Assembly (NCBI GenBank): GCA_029891345.1
Contig: CM056995.1
Span: 212,363,047-212,427,046, forward strand
Reading direction: 5' to 3'
From: Dryococelus australis
Taxonomy: Eukaryota; Arthropoda; Insecta; Phasmatodea; Phasmatidae
Length of the DNA stretch: 64,000 nt
Shown in pieces: positions 1 to 10,488 of the stretch. A program made the translations under genes and the position numbers. The notes beneath the pieces are model-generated. The model was given only the letters and a program-made list of their open reading frames with translations, had not been told where the DNA came from and searched no databases. Numbering within the stretch: the stretch's first letter is position 1; each line of letters starts with the position of its first letter.

Positions 1-1052
1 TTCACAAACAACATAAATGATACTTTTCTAATAATTTGAATAGTGTTTGTATTACTTTTCGTTGAGTTATGCGTGCTATACGGTAAGGCGTAGTGCTGTA
101 TCGAAATTAACTCTACTTTTACATATTGGTCCAAAAACCATGTTTATATAAAAACTTTTGTACTTGTTGCCAATATTTTCTTCTCAGAATATAACACATA
201 TTTCGGAAGATTTTGTAACTGTGCTTGATGGCACATAAAAATAATAATTTCTGAGATACCAAACATAGTTAAAAATTGTCTTTCAGGATGATCTTATCTG
301 AAAATTACTAACAGGAATCACGCTAAATGATGACAAATAATTGCATCTAGCTGTGATAAAGAATGCTCATATACGCAGTTTCAGGATCACAGCTTCCTTC
401 TGTAGTTACAAGCTGTAAGGCAGAGGAACTGCAGGTCAGTTGTGTCTGGGGCGGAAGAGATGCAGGGTTCGATGTGCCAATTACGGCCCGGCTTCACTCC
501 TTTGCTCAAATTCTTCATTTTCGCGTCATAATTTAGGATTCATAGTAATTACTGACAATGTACGATTATAGCAAATACACATTTTACTTGTTAAATATTT
601 TTGTGTGTAATTTTAATTGTGTGTTATCCGCTTATTGTAAAAAGTTAGAAACATGCATATTTGTATGTTATCAATAACTAGCGATCCGACCCGGTTTCGC
701 CCGGGTGCAATTTAGTTTTTTCTGCCTGGCGCGCGCTCGCCTCCTACACCTTCCCCACTGGCACCTCTCTAACCACTGCATCACTCACGCCCCGCAACCC
801 CACCAATATCGACGTATAGGTCCGTGAGCGCGTGTCTCGGTTTTAGATAGTACGTTTTTCACAAAACTTTTCATAACTTTTAAATAATTGGCTATAATTG
901 TATGATATAAAGGCCATTTTTATCTACATTTAAAAGTTTGAATCATGAATTCAATTATTTTTATAAATATTAAGCTATTTATGGTTAAAAAAAGACAACT
1001 AATTTTACGTTTGGTTTTATTGCGTAATTTAAATTGTAAATACGCTTATTAC
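1..1052. other. AT-rich non-coding sequence
   Basis: No gene is supported. Around 676-715 there is a short GC-rich motif (CCCGGTTTCGCCCGGGTG) of the kind often found at the edge of decayed RTE-like retroposons, and 720-850 is a locally GC-richer patch. Nothing else stands out. Confidence 0.5.
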
Positions 1053-1477
1053 TATAGACTGTTCACAGTAAAATGAGCGCTTTTGAAAGCCCTGCTTAAG
1101 ATCTACTTGTATGCACGTTGTGTATTTTTCCGCCTTATGTAAAATTAACATTGCCATGGGCCTCATAATTTTATTCATGCGTCGGTCACGTTAAACTGGA
1201 ATTATTGGGAAAGAAAATTATTTGCAATTCTGGTCATTTTTATACTTCGATGCATTAACAAAAGACAGACAACTAAGGGAATAATTTAGGTTATCAAAAA
1301 TGATTGCTTAACACTTTTTACTCCACGTTAAGATATGAAACTACTTTCCATCCATCGTTATCAACTTTACTGAATGCATGCCACTCAGTGCGCCCGTTAA
1401 ACTATATGAAGTCAGGAGCAGTAACATTTTTCCAAGGTTGATTTCCAAAGTGCTCACTTTAATCGTGAACAGTCTTT
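1053..1477. mobile_element. Non-autonomous inverted-repeat element, family 1, copy 1
   Basis: The left end reads TAGACTGTTCACAGTAAAAT, followed by GAGCGCTTTTGAAAGCCCTG. The right end is its inverted counterpart, with CTCACTTTAATCGTGAACAG. The length of about 425 bp, the terminal inverted repeats of about 30 bp, the TA at the edges and the absence of any ORF indicate a MITE of Tc1/mariner type. The same interior (a segment with GTGCGCCCGTTAAA and one with CATGGGCCTC) recurs in the copies at 27565, 28326, 38012, 40987, 49270 and 61905. Confidence 0.85.
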
Positions 1478-3554
1478 ACTTATCTATAAAATATTGATAT
1501 ATGCTACTGGTGACTTTTTGTAGATCATTAAATTTTGCACAATTCTTTCGTACATGACTTTGTTATATCGCTAAAGGATTAGACAGCGTATTCCATGAGA
1601 GCGCGCTGGCAGGAAATTTTATCCCAGCTTGATTCACTAATACCGTTAACGCTCAGCTCCTATAAATGCTAGGGTAATTTTAATACACACAAACCTTACT
1701 TGCAAGCAGGAAATAGCATACAGTGGAAATTAGAAAAAAAAATTAAGCCACTAGTAAATGGTAAATTTTATATAACCAAGCATTTTCAATAATACCTTTG
1801 AAACTGAAATTATGATATGAAATCGACGAATGCCTGCAAAATGCATGAAGTCATTCCTTAAAGGCCTGGTACAGACGGACATAATTGGTGACCAAGAAGG
1901 TGATCACCAAACGGTGAAGAAGACGGTGAACATCCTCTTGTATTCCAGTCCCACATACATACTGTATACACAGAAGTGGGTACTTCAATGTTGCAGAATA
2001 CCAGTCACTCATTTCCACCACAACACACTAATATTTCACAAATCTAACAAATCATTAAAATACAATTAAAATTCGTTTTCTGCTATCAAATTAACACTAT
2101 CAGAATAAATAAATTGACGGGACTACAAGAAGAGTGTGCACCTTTTTGGACAAGAAAGTGAACCATATGTAACAGGCTGTAAGAGCGCTTTCTGTCCAGC
2201 CTGCAGCCACACAGTTCAACTGGGGAATATGTCTTAAAAGAAATGCATTGCCAGTGCAATACTGTTAGAGATAACCATTTGAAACAAAAAGTATCCTACG
2301 TCACATTTTTCGTATCATTTTTCGTACATTACATTGTATGTTTTCAAAGATGTGTTATTCACAATCTCGAATTCAATTATATATTGGAATACATTTGTAT
2401 TATAAACACTGAGAGGAAATTGTATTACCCTGCTAATAATTTATTAGATATTGGTAATTTTGCTTCTACAAGAGTGTTTGGAGGAGATGAAGCTTACACT
2501 GTAGTTAACTTGAAAAAATGATTTTGAACTTAACAGCACGACACTTTGTCTGGTACATCATTTTTGAAAATTTCTACAATCTTCAAATCAAAATATTTAG
2601 ACTATATGCATGGAAAAATACGACAGTTTTTATCCAAGAAACATTATTGCTTATAGAACTTTAGATGCTGCTGTTACAGCCAAATGTGGCCATCCTGTTA
2701 TTCAGATTATCCAGTGTGCAGTAATGTCTGGCAAGAGAAATTTTATTTACTCAAAAAAACATCATTACAGAACAACAATATTGCATGCAACCACTGTGGC
2801 CTAAATTCGTATCCCATAAAATAAATTAACCAAAAAAAAGCCGTTCAAAGTAATTTAGAGTTTCACTAAATATAATTTCTCGAATATTACACGTTATCTT
2901 TTCAGAGCCTTCTAAATAATAAATTAACTTATTCCATGGGTTGCGACGATTAGATCTCCCCGAAAGCATATCCGAAGATATGCAAAAACGCAATCATCTA
3001 AATCTATGTCGCTCTCAGACACTGGAGGATCATCACGATTTTCTGCATCGGAAGGTAGGCCTACTGCTGGGCGTTGACATTATACACTGGACGGGCAAAC
3101 CAAAACCACAATTTAACATTTTGACGTGAATACGTTTTTAAATTTGCAACCATATTGTAAGGCAATCCAGAAAATCCGATGACAACAAAAATTGGGGGAA
3201 ACAGTTTGGCATTGCAGTTCCGAATCTATTGTCTACATTCAAAATTCAATTACACCACTCGATTGCCAAAGTATCAATGAATATGTTACGTTGAGTGAAG
3301 ACTGCGAAGCATCGCGTGCGTTAGTTGGTGGAAAAAAAAAGGGGGGGGGGGCAATTTTCAGTTCGTTTCGCCGCGTCTCATAACTTTCGCGAAGTATAAA
3401 TTTTGACTAGGAGAAGCTACGACGCTAGCTTAAGTTTCAATCGACAGCTCTCGTCAAGGTCAGTCAATTTCGTTCATAAAAACATCTGCGTTGCGTGGTT
3501 ATGGTGAAATTGTATTCGTTTAAAGTAAAAAAAATTAAGAAAACTTAACGCAAT
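1478..3554. other. Non-coding flank left of the Polinton
   Basis: Short open frames occur here (for example 1830-2069, 2243-2521 and 2610-2804) but none resembles a known protein or has coding character. A G-homopolymer of about 10 bases lies at 3341-3351. The last six bases before the Polinton are CGCAAT, which may be half of its target duplication. Confidence 0.5.
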
Positions 3555-3830
3555 AGTAGATGTAAAAGGCCGATTCGAGCGCAGACCATAATTTAAACTA
3601 AAAATCATGAAATTTTATCAGTTTTTCATGGTTTCAAGAAATCTCATTTGTAATAATCCTTACATATAAAAAACAAGCAAATTAGCCTCGAAATCAAGTA
3701 AAAATCAGCCAATTTACCACTTCTTCAAAAAGAGCCATGCAGGATTTGACACAAGGTAAAAACAAGCAAAATCATGAAAACATTGTGTACTTTTATACAA
3801 AAATCGTGTAAATTTAAGGCAAATCTGCAA
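3555..3830 (+). repeat. Polinton left terminal inverted repeat
   Basis: This matches the reverse complement of 15575-15870 over almost its whole length with scattered substitutions and small indels. The outermost 25 bases are nearly identical, and the inner limit is near the shared GTGTAAATTTAAGG/ATGTAAATTTAAGG segment. The repeat is AT-rich with recurring AAAAATCA words. It is the likely integrase-recognition and replication terminus. Confidence 0.9.
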
Positions 3831-4395
3831 ACTATATTAAAGCAAAGGGTTAGTCGAATTAAGCAAATTAAACTAAAAATCAGTGAAATATTATATAAGA
3901 TAAATTGAAAGATTCCAAGTAATAGAATTTATTACTTATTTCTAAGAACATTCGATGTCATGAATAACTTTACCATTTTTCATTTCTTTTAAACTTTTAT
4001 ACATTATAAAAATTTCTTTCTCATTTATTAATTTTAAAGTATTTTTATCAAACATGTTTAACGATCTGGTAATGTAAGTTTATACTTCCCATCTAGAATA
4101 CAACAAATTCTTTTCCCAAATTAGAATCATAATTTTGAAAACCTGTAGCAGCAAACCATTTATTTTGTTCAAGTTCTTGTAGTTTAGTCTATTCAAATGA
4201 ATTGTTCAACTTGTTGATAAATGATTCAATTTTTTGTTTATTTATAAAAAAAAAAGAAATTATAAAAGAAAATAATTTTCTCAGTCTCTCAATAAATTAA
4301 TTTTCTTAATAAATAAAATGGAAACCATGCTCGGAATGGAAAATAATCCCATATATAAGCAATGTAAAAAAAATGTGGCGAAGTATGAAACATAG
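3831..4395. other. Subterminal non-coding region of the Polinton
   Basis: Very AT-rich, with no convincing reading frame on either strand. It lies between the left inverted repeat and the first small ORFs and may hold promoter sequence. Stretches such as CTTAATAAATAAAATGG near 4302-4320 resemble the leaders found before other genes of the element. Confidence 0.4.
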
Positions 4396-4562
4396 AAAGT
4401 TTTGAATCACATAAATATAAAAAAGATAAACATATCAATACCTGTAAAAAAATATGCTGCCGAATATGCTAGAAGTCGTTATGAAATAAATAAAGAGAAA
4501 ATACTAAGCCGATATGTGTTAAAAAAGGAGAAAGTACTATGTGGAAAATATGTTATTATTTA
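4396..4562 (+). pseudogene. Small lysine/tyrosine-rich zinc-binding-type ORF (relic)
   Basis: The frame ends at a TAA at 4560-4562. It carries INTCKKYAAEYARSRY followed by EINKEKIL and later a VLCGKY. The arrangement of a cysteine pair, a basic tyrosine-rich helix and an NKEKIL tail is common in small zinc-loop proteins of large DNA viruses and phages, often HNH-associated. One cysteine of the expected CxxC appears to be Tyr here. No start codon is certain and a stop lies just upstream, so this is probably a fragment. The ORF at 4618-4809 shows the complementary zinc-binding half, which suggests the two are related copies. The function is not known. Confidence 0.4.
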
Positions 4563-4617
4563 ACTCTCAAAAGACATAAAAATAGTTAAACACACAATAG
4601 AGCATTGGATATTCTAA

Positions 4618-4809
4618 ATGAAATCCAAAATGGTGATTACCGAACAAATCAATGTTTGTAAAGCATGTAATGAGAATAAATCGATAAGATTATTTTCTCC
4701 TAATAAAAATACAAATAATAAATATGCATCAAAATGTAAAAATTGTATTGGTGAACTTATGATGAACTATATAAGCGAATATAATCAAAGCAAGAAGTTA
4801 CCCAGTTAA
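4618..4809 (+). CDS. Small double-CxxC protein of the Polinton
   Basis: The open frame of 63 residues starts with an ATG at 4618. It has CKAC at residues 14-17 and CKNC at about residues 40-43, separated by about 22 residues, then a helical tail with MMNYISEYNQSKK. This is a treble-clef or zinc-ribbon-like layout seen in small viral and phage proteins, sometimes preceding an HNH nuclease domain, but no HNH motif is present. It is the only short Polinton ORF here without an internal stop. It is followed at once by a 147-bp tandem duplication that also copies its last codons. The function is unknown. Confidence 0.45.
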   Translation: MKSKMVITEQINVCKACNENKSIRLFSPNKNTNNKYASKCKNCIGELMMNYISEYNQSKKLPS

Positions 4810-5070
4810 AAACTATATAATAATTATTAATATTTTCATCAATTGTTCGATTAATTCAATTATTTATATATAATTTTTATATTTTTCATTTTATTCATAA
4901 ATTGGTTTTCTTATAAATAACAACAAATATAATCACAGCAAGTAGTTATCCTGTTAAAACTATATTATTTGTTATTAATTTTTTTCATCAATTGTTCGAT
5001 TTATTCTATTATTTTTATATCTGCAATTTTTTATATTTTTCATTTTATTAATAAATCTGTTTTCTATTAA
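4775..5070 (+). repeat. Two-copy tandem duplication, unit about 147 bp
   Basis: Unit one (about 4775-4920) and unit two (about 4925-5070) share AATATAATCA, CAAGAAGTTA/CAAGTAGTTA, TCATCAATTGTTCGAT and ATATTTTTCATTTTATT in the same order. The first unit includes the 3-prime end of the small CxxC ORF. Both units end in a TTTTCTTATAAATAAC-like word that also appears before the BRO gene. Confidence 0.75.
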
Positions 5071-5179
5071 GTACAACTATAAAAAATGGAGTCTTTACTA
5101 CAGCTTATTTGAATGATGTGAGAGTGGGGTAGTTAAAGAGTTATTGCTATATATTTTTTAATAAAATATATGAAAGACT

Positions 5180-5391
5180 ATGGAAGAACAATTTAATTAT
5201 AACTCTTATGCCAACGCTTATAAAAAGATTGCAAAATTAGAAGAGAAAGGAAAAAGAAACTTTAAGAAATGTACAAATTTCAAAAGTCTCATATAACAAG
5301 ACAAGATAAAAATAATTTTACATTCTATAATAATTATTTTGTTAGCAAAAAAAATAGAAGAACAGATAAATATTACTTAGTTAATAAGTAG
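5180..5391 (+). pseudogene. Hypothetical Polinton ORF upstream of the polymerase
   Basis: An ATG at 5180 opens MEEQFNYNSYANAYKKIAKL and runs to a TAA. A one-base frame change near 5285 continues it through NNFTFYNNYFVSKKN to a TAG near 5389-5391. It is lysine-, asparagine- and tyrosine-rich. I do not recognise it. It may be a separate small gene or part of the extreme N-terminus of the polymerase reading frame that follows. Confidence 0.3.
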
Positions 5392-5394
5392 GAT

Positions 5395-8300
5395 ATCAAC
5401 ATATAACAATGAAAATATCTTTAATTTAGTATAGCCTAATAATTTTTTTAGATCAGAAAAAAATTAAATTATACAAATAATACACAATAAACTTAAAATA
5501 TTTAGAGGGTTGAAAACCAGCATTAAATTATATACCAAGTGTCGCAAGTCAGAAAATAATCAAGTATAATTTGCATTTCAGTAATTTAATCATAGAATAT
5601 TAAACGAAGGAGAATTTACAAAGATTTATAACATAATGGAGGAATTGCTTACCAAATTATCTGAATTTCAAAAAAGAGGTTCTGGATGGGCTTTAGATAA
5701 AGTAATTGGAATACAATTAGCAATAAGTAAGTATAATCCATTAAGAGGCTCATCATATAATAAACTACCTGAATTTATTAAGAAGAAAGAAGCATGCATA
5801 AATGTAAATAATAATGATCAAAAATGTTTTCTTTGGGCAATAATTTCTGCTATGTTTCCAGTAAAAAAGATCCACAAAGAGTATCTAAATATAAGAATGT
5901 GGGTCTTAATATCAATGAAGTAATAGATAAATATGAATATCATACTGAGATTGTTGATGTACCAAAAATAGAAAATCAAATTGACGCATCTGTAAATGTA
6001 TACTCTATTGAATATGAAGGTGAGAAATCTCTGGTATATCCACTAGAACTTACAAAAAATGAAAAGGAAAAACTTATACATTTACTTTATTTTAAAAATG
6101 GTGAAAACTCATATTATTGTTTTATAAAAGATTTATATAGATTAGTTTCAACACAAAAAAATAAGCAACATAATTTTATATATGTGATATGTGTCTTCAA
6201 TTTTTTTAATCTCAAGAGAAATTAAATAAACATACAGAAGACTGTTCTCAAAATGAAGCAGTAAAAATTCAAAGGAGAAAAAATATTTTTCAAAAATTAT
6301 AAACATACAATGAAGTTTCCTTTCGAAATATATGCGAATTTGGAATCAATTTTAATGAAAATATCAACCACCAAACCCAACCCAAAGTAAATAAGTTTAA
6401 ATTTATTAAAAATTATCGAATTTTAACAGAATATGATATTGATAATGGTTTTTATAAGGAAGTACTCAAAGAAAGATATACACTAACAAATGAACACATA
6501 ACTACAATTGATTTAAAGTTGAATAATGAATCATATACAATTTATATATCAGTTACATGAAGCTTCTGGTTTTTGCTATTACTTTGTATCTAAGTATTGT
6601 GATTATAGCCTCCAGTAGTATGTTGAGGCCCAATTGCACATAAAAAGTTTATTCAATTAATAAAAAACGAAGTGGAAGAAATTGGTGAAATATATTTACA
6701 AATTGAACCAATGCATCCACTAACAAAAGAAGAAAAATATTATATAGGAAATTTAAAAAAATGTACTCTATGTCAATGTGAATGCATGGAGGATAATAAA
6801 AAAGTGCATCATCATAATCACATAAGTGGAAAATTCATTAATCTAGTTTATAATAATTGTAATCTAAAATTAAAATTACCAAATTTTGTTCCAATTTATT
6901 TTCATAATTTAGCTGAATATGATGCACATTTATTTATTAAAGAGCCAGGATATGATGATAAAAATATAGATTTAATAACAACTAATGAAGAAAAGTTTAT
7001 CACTTTTGGGAAAGAAACAGAAAATTTAAAAATGATATTTATAGATACACTTAAATTTATGACCACTAGTTTAGCTGAATTATAATCTAATTTAACTAAA
7101 AATCAAATGAAACACACACAAAACATTTTCCAAAAGTTCAAGTAGATTTAGTTATCAAAAAAGGCATTTATCCTTATGATTATATGGACAGTTGGAATAA
7201 ATTTGAAGAAACCCAACTTCAACCAAAAATAAAATTTTGTAATGAATTAAACAAATCTGATATAACTGGAGATGATTACGAACACGCAAATTGTGTACGG
7301 GATCAATTTAATATTTAAAATATTGGCGAATATGATGATTTATATTTTAAAAGTGATGTATTACTGTAAGCAGATATATTTGAAAATTTTATAAATATGT
7401 GTATAAATGCTTATGATTTAAATCCAGCTTGGTATTTTACAGCACGTGGTTTATCTAGAGATGCAATGTTAAAAATGACTCATGAATCATTAGATTTAAT
7501 ACATAATTATGATACGATTTTAATGATTGAAAAAGGTTTTAGAGGTGGAATTTTAGAATGTTGTAAGCAATATGTTAAAGCCAATAAAATATTTAAGTGA
7601 TTTTCACTCTAATCAAGAATCAAATTATTTATTTATTTAATTTATCTTGATGCTAATAATTTATATGCCTAGGCAAAATTACAATATTTTTCATATGGGG
7701 GTTTCGATTGGGTTTATTATTCATTTAATGATTTAGATTAATGGAGTGAAAAAATATTAAATTTGGAGAATGATTCTGAGTATTGTTAAATATTAGAATT
7801 TGATTTAGAATAGTCACAAGAACTACATAATTTACATAAAGATCTACCTTTTTGTCCTAAAAATAAGATAGTTCCAAAAACAAGTTAATCTAAATTATTA
7901 ACAACAGTGCATGAAAAAGAAAAGTATGTAATACACTATCATAATTTAAAGCAATGGTTAAAAAATTGATTAAAACTATAAAAAAAATACACAGAATATT
8001 AACATTTGATCAGTCCAATTGGTTAAAAAAGGATATAGATTTAAACACAACAATGAGAACTAATGCTAAAAAATGATTTTGAAAAAAAATTTCATAAGCT
8101 CACAAATGATCCAGTGTTTGGTAAAACTATTAAAAATATTAGAAACAGAGTTGATGTAAAACTAGTATCAGATAATGAAAAATGTGAAAAATTAGTAGTA
8201 AAACCAAATTTAAAAATAAGTACTATATTTAATGAGAATCTTGCTGCAATACCTGTGTTATCAGGATACTAATTCATATGTTTATAACATAAAAACTGAA

Positions 8301-8643
8301 GATTTTTATGATGATATGAAGTCGATGTTAGATAAATTTAATACAACTGACTGTCCAAATGAAAATATTTGTAACATGCCTCAAATTAGGTTGATGATAA
8401 AGAAAATAAAAATTAAAATGAGTAAAGAAATGTTTAGCCAATAAAAGAATATAATTTGATGACTATAATAATTGTTTGTTTAAAGAGAAAGCACAATGAA
8501 GAACAATGAAGTCTATAAGAAGTGAAAAACATGAAATATGTACAATTAAAGTTAGTAAAATTGCATTAAGTCCTTATGATAACAATTTAATTACATTAGA
8601 AAATAAAATAGATAAATTACTTTATAGATATCAAAATGAATAA
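5395..8643 (+). pseudogene. polB: Protein-primed family B DNA polymerase, Polinton type (relic)
   Basis: This would copy the element by protein-primed synthesis. The N-terminal part, with GLKTSIKLYTK near 5510 and NPLRGSSYNKLPEFI near 5735, is typical of Polinton polymerases. CTLCQCEC and VHHHNHISGKF near 6755-6835 form an endonuclease-VII-like zinc insertion. Downstream are FHNLAEYDAHLF near 6900, the SDVLL segment near 7355, and LDANNLYA near 7650, where a TAG replaces the usual Trp. KNDFEKKFHKLTNDPVFGKT lies near 8070. The catalytic motif C is YQDTNS at 8259-8276, with the second metal-binding Asp read as Asn. Several tens of codons just before motif C are missing near 8245. The C-terminus closes with a KIALSPYDNN segment and a TAA at about 8641-8643. 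Many stops and frameshifts make it non-functional. Confidence 0.92.
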
Positions 8644-8660
8644 TTTTATATGATTATATT

Positions 8661-9371
8661 TTAAATTTCTTTACTTTCTAAAACAATATCGATATCAGCA
8701 CCATCAAAATCAGTTAATTTTCCATTTTCATCTTTAATTTCCAAAACAGTATGATTAAACATCTCATTATTGATTTAATAAAAAACTGGATATGTGGGCT
8801 CATAAATTATCTAATCTCTATAATCAAACATAGTTTTTGGTGGAAAACTTGCTATAATACTAGTCTCCAGGTTATCAGATTCATCATATTTTATAAACAT
8901 TTCATAAGCCAAGTGACAATGAACATTTATAGTTTTAAATGGATTATAATTTCGTAATTTTGTACCTACAACAATTATATCTTTCTCAATAATATTTCTT
9001 TCAAAACCCAGCATATCAGATAATCTATCTTCAAATTTAATATGAATGTTAGATTTAATTGATATTCTATTTTTTACTCTATCTAATGTTAACGCAATAT
9101 TAGTTATTGAAAATGGTTTAATGGAATTGATAGTTTCTTTGAAACATTCGATGTAATATTGACCTCTAGGAATTGTTATAACTTCTATTTTGTCAACAAG
9201 AGGGCTAATTTTTTCAGTTGTTGTTTTAGTATTATTATTTACATTCAGTGTTAAAAATTTGCTATGAAAACTAATTAAAGCAATAGATTTATCATTATGA
9301 ACGATATCATAATGAAGTTTTTTCTTTATATCAGAACTATTGCCTGATAATTTAAATACTTTCTTATACAT
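8661..9371 (-). pseudogene. Capsid-like (minor capsid/penton-type) protein of the Polinton
   Basis: The minus-strand frame starts at an ATG at 9371 and runs 236 codons to a TAA at 8661-8663. It is interrupted only by a TAG after MFDYRD and a TAA after PVFY. It is beta-rich and ends in VLEIKDENGKLTDFDG, with LRNYNPFKTINVHCHL in the middle. This protein family is common beside the packaging ATPase in arthropod Polinton-like elements. I take it as a jelly-roll minor capsid protein, by inference from family habit, position and predicted beta content. It faces the ATPase gene head to head across only 25 bp, so the two probably shared a bidirectional promoter. It is too short to be the major capsid protein. 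Confidence 0.55.
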
Positions 9372-9396
9372 TTATTACAAAGAACTATTATATTAA
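9372..9396. promoter_or_regulatory. 25-bp divergent intergenic region
   Basis: Only 25 AT-rich bases separate the start codons of the leftward capsid-like gene and the rightward ATPase gene. If both starts are right, transcription signals must lie here or inside the coding starts. No motif can be assigned with confidence. Confidence 0.35.
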
Positions 9397-10096
9397 ATGA
9401 AAAAGCGACAGCTAAAGCAGCCTAAAGTTAATTGGGACATCATTGTTTTAATTTGAGAAGGAAACTCTAAAAATAAAATAATGGTGAACAATTTGCCTAA
9501 TGACATTAGTGTAATAATAGTTGGATGTAGTAATAGTGAAAAAACTAATTTGATGATGAATTTTATTTATAACTTAGGATGGCAAATTTGTAATAAATTG
9601 TATGTTTGCTCAAAAAGTTTAAATCAACCCAAATATATTGTGTATCAAAATGATTTTGAGGCAATGACAAAAAAAGCTTAAAATTAATGAAAATATGGCA
9701 TATTTTTATAAATAACAACTATGAGATGATAACTTTAGAAGAATGAGAAGTCAGTTCTCTTGTATTTGATGATGTTATTTTAGAAAATCAAGATATAATT
9801 CGCGAATATTTTACTTGTGGAAGACATAAATATATCGACGTATTTTATTTAGGTCAAACATAGTCGAGAGTTCCGAAACAATTGGCAGGATACAACACAA
9901 ATTTTTTGTGTATTTTTGACATGACAACACTAATTTAAAGCCTATTTATAATGATTTTGTTGGTGGTGATATGCCTTATGAAATATTTAAAGAAATATGT
10001 GCAAAATGTTGGAGTGAAAATTATGGTTTTATAACTTTAGATTTGAATAAAAAAATTAATGATGGGCAGTATAGAATAAAGTTAATGAGTTTATAA
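9397..10096 (+). pseudogene. FtsK/HerA-type genome-packaging ATPase (relic)
   Basis: This would drive DNA into the virion. An in-frame upstream ATG at 9397 gives a basic leader (MKKRQLKQPKVNWDIIVL), then a TGA, then MVNNLPNDISVIIVGCSNSE. The Walker A loop is GCSNSEKT at 9523-9546, with one Gly of the usual G-K-T loop replaced by Glu. Walker B is LVFDDV at about 9759-9776. Downstream, DVFYLGQT followed by a TAG and then SRVPKQLAGYNTNF matches the conserved region after Walker B in this family. The C-terminal part with YGFITLDLN ends at a TAA at 10094-10096. At least two frameshifts and several stops are present. Confidence 0.85.
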
Positions 10097-10116
10097 AATA
10101 AAAATTTTGCTTATAA

Positions 10117-10432
10117 CTGCATTTTTATATAATCATTATTCTCATTACTATAAAAATACATTTTTCAATATTCGAAAAAGATAATCGAACAAAATGTGTT
10201 TTCAATTATTTAAATAAATATGGATATTTGGAAGTTAATGCATATTCACTTTCAAATATTGATCAAGAAAAGTATGAAAATTCTTTAAAAGCATTTCAAG
10301 AATACTATAATGTTTCTTCAATTGATGGTAAACTCACAAAATAAACTCTAAAATAAACAAAATAAAAATTTAATCAATAAGCATAGATGTGGTCTTAAAT
10401 ATGACATATTTAATTTTTCTTTTCCTTCATAA
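10117..10432 (+). pseudogene. Secreted matrixin-prodomain-like ORF (peptidoglycan-binding fold plus cysteine switch)
   Basis: The frame opens at a CTG at 10117 where an ATG may have decayed. It begins with a hydrophobic stretch (HFYIIIILITIKIHFS) suited to a signal peptide. Next comes a helical segment with VFNYLNKYGYL, then LKAFQEYYNVSSIDGKLTK, matching the three-helix peptidoglycan-binding-like prodomain of matrix metalloproteases. After a one-base frame change, HRCGLKYDI at about 10382-10408 sits where the cysteine switch (PRCGxxD type) belongs. No zinc-binding HExxH catalytic domain follows; the frame ends at 10432 and the BRO gene starts at 10489. It could be a truncated virus-borne matrixin or a stand-alone prodomain inhibitor. 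The fold call is inferred from motif spacing. Confidence 0.55.
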
Positions 10433-10488
10433 AATTGTGTTCTTCTAAATAACACACATAATCACTTATCTACTGCACACTCGCCAAA

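Noticed and set aside
8661..9371. Major capsid protein
   Set aside because: At 236 codons it is far shorter than Polinton major capsid proteins; retained as a minor capsid-like candidate.
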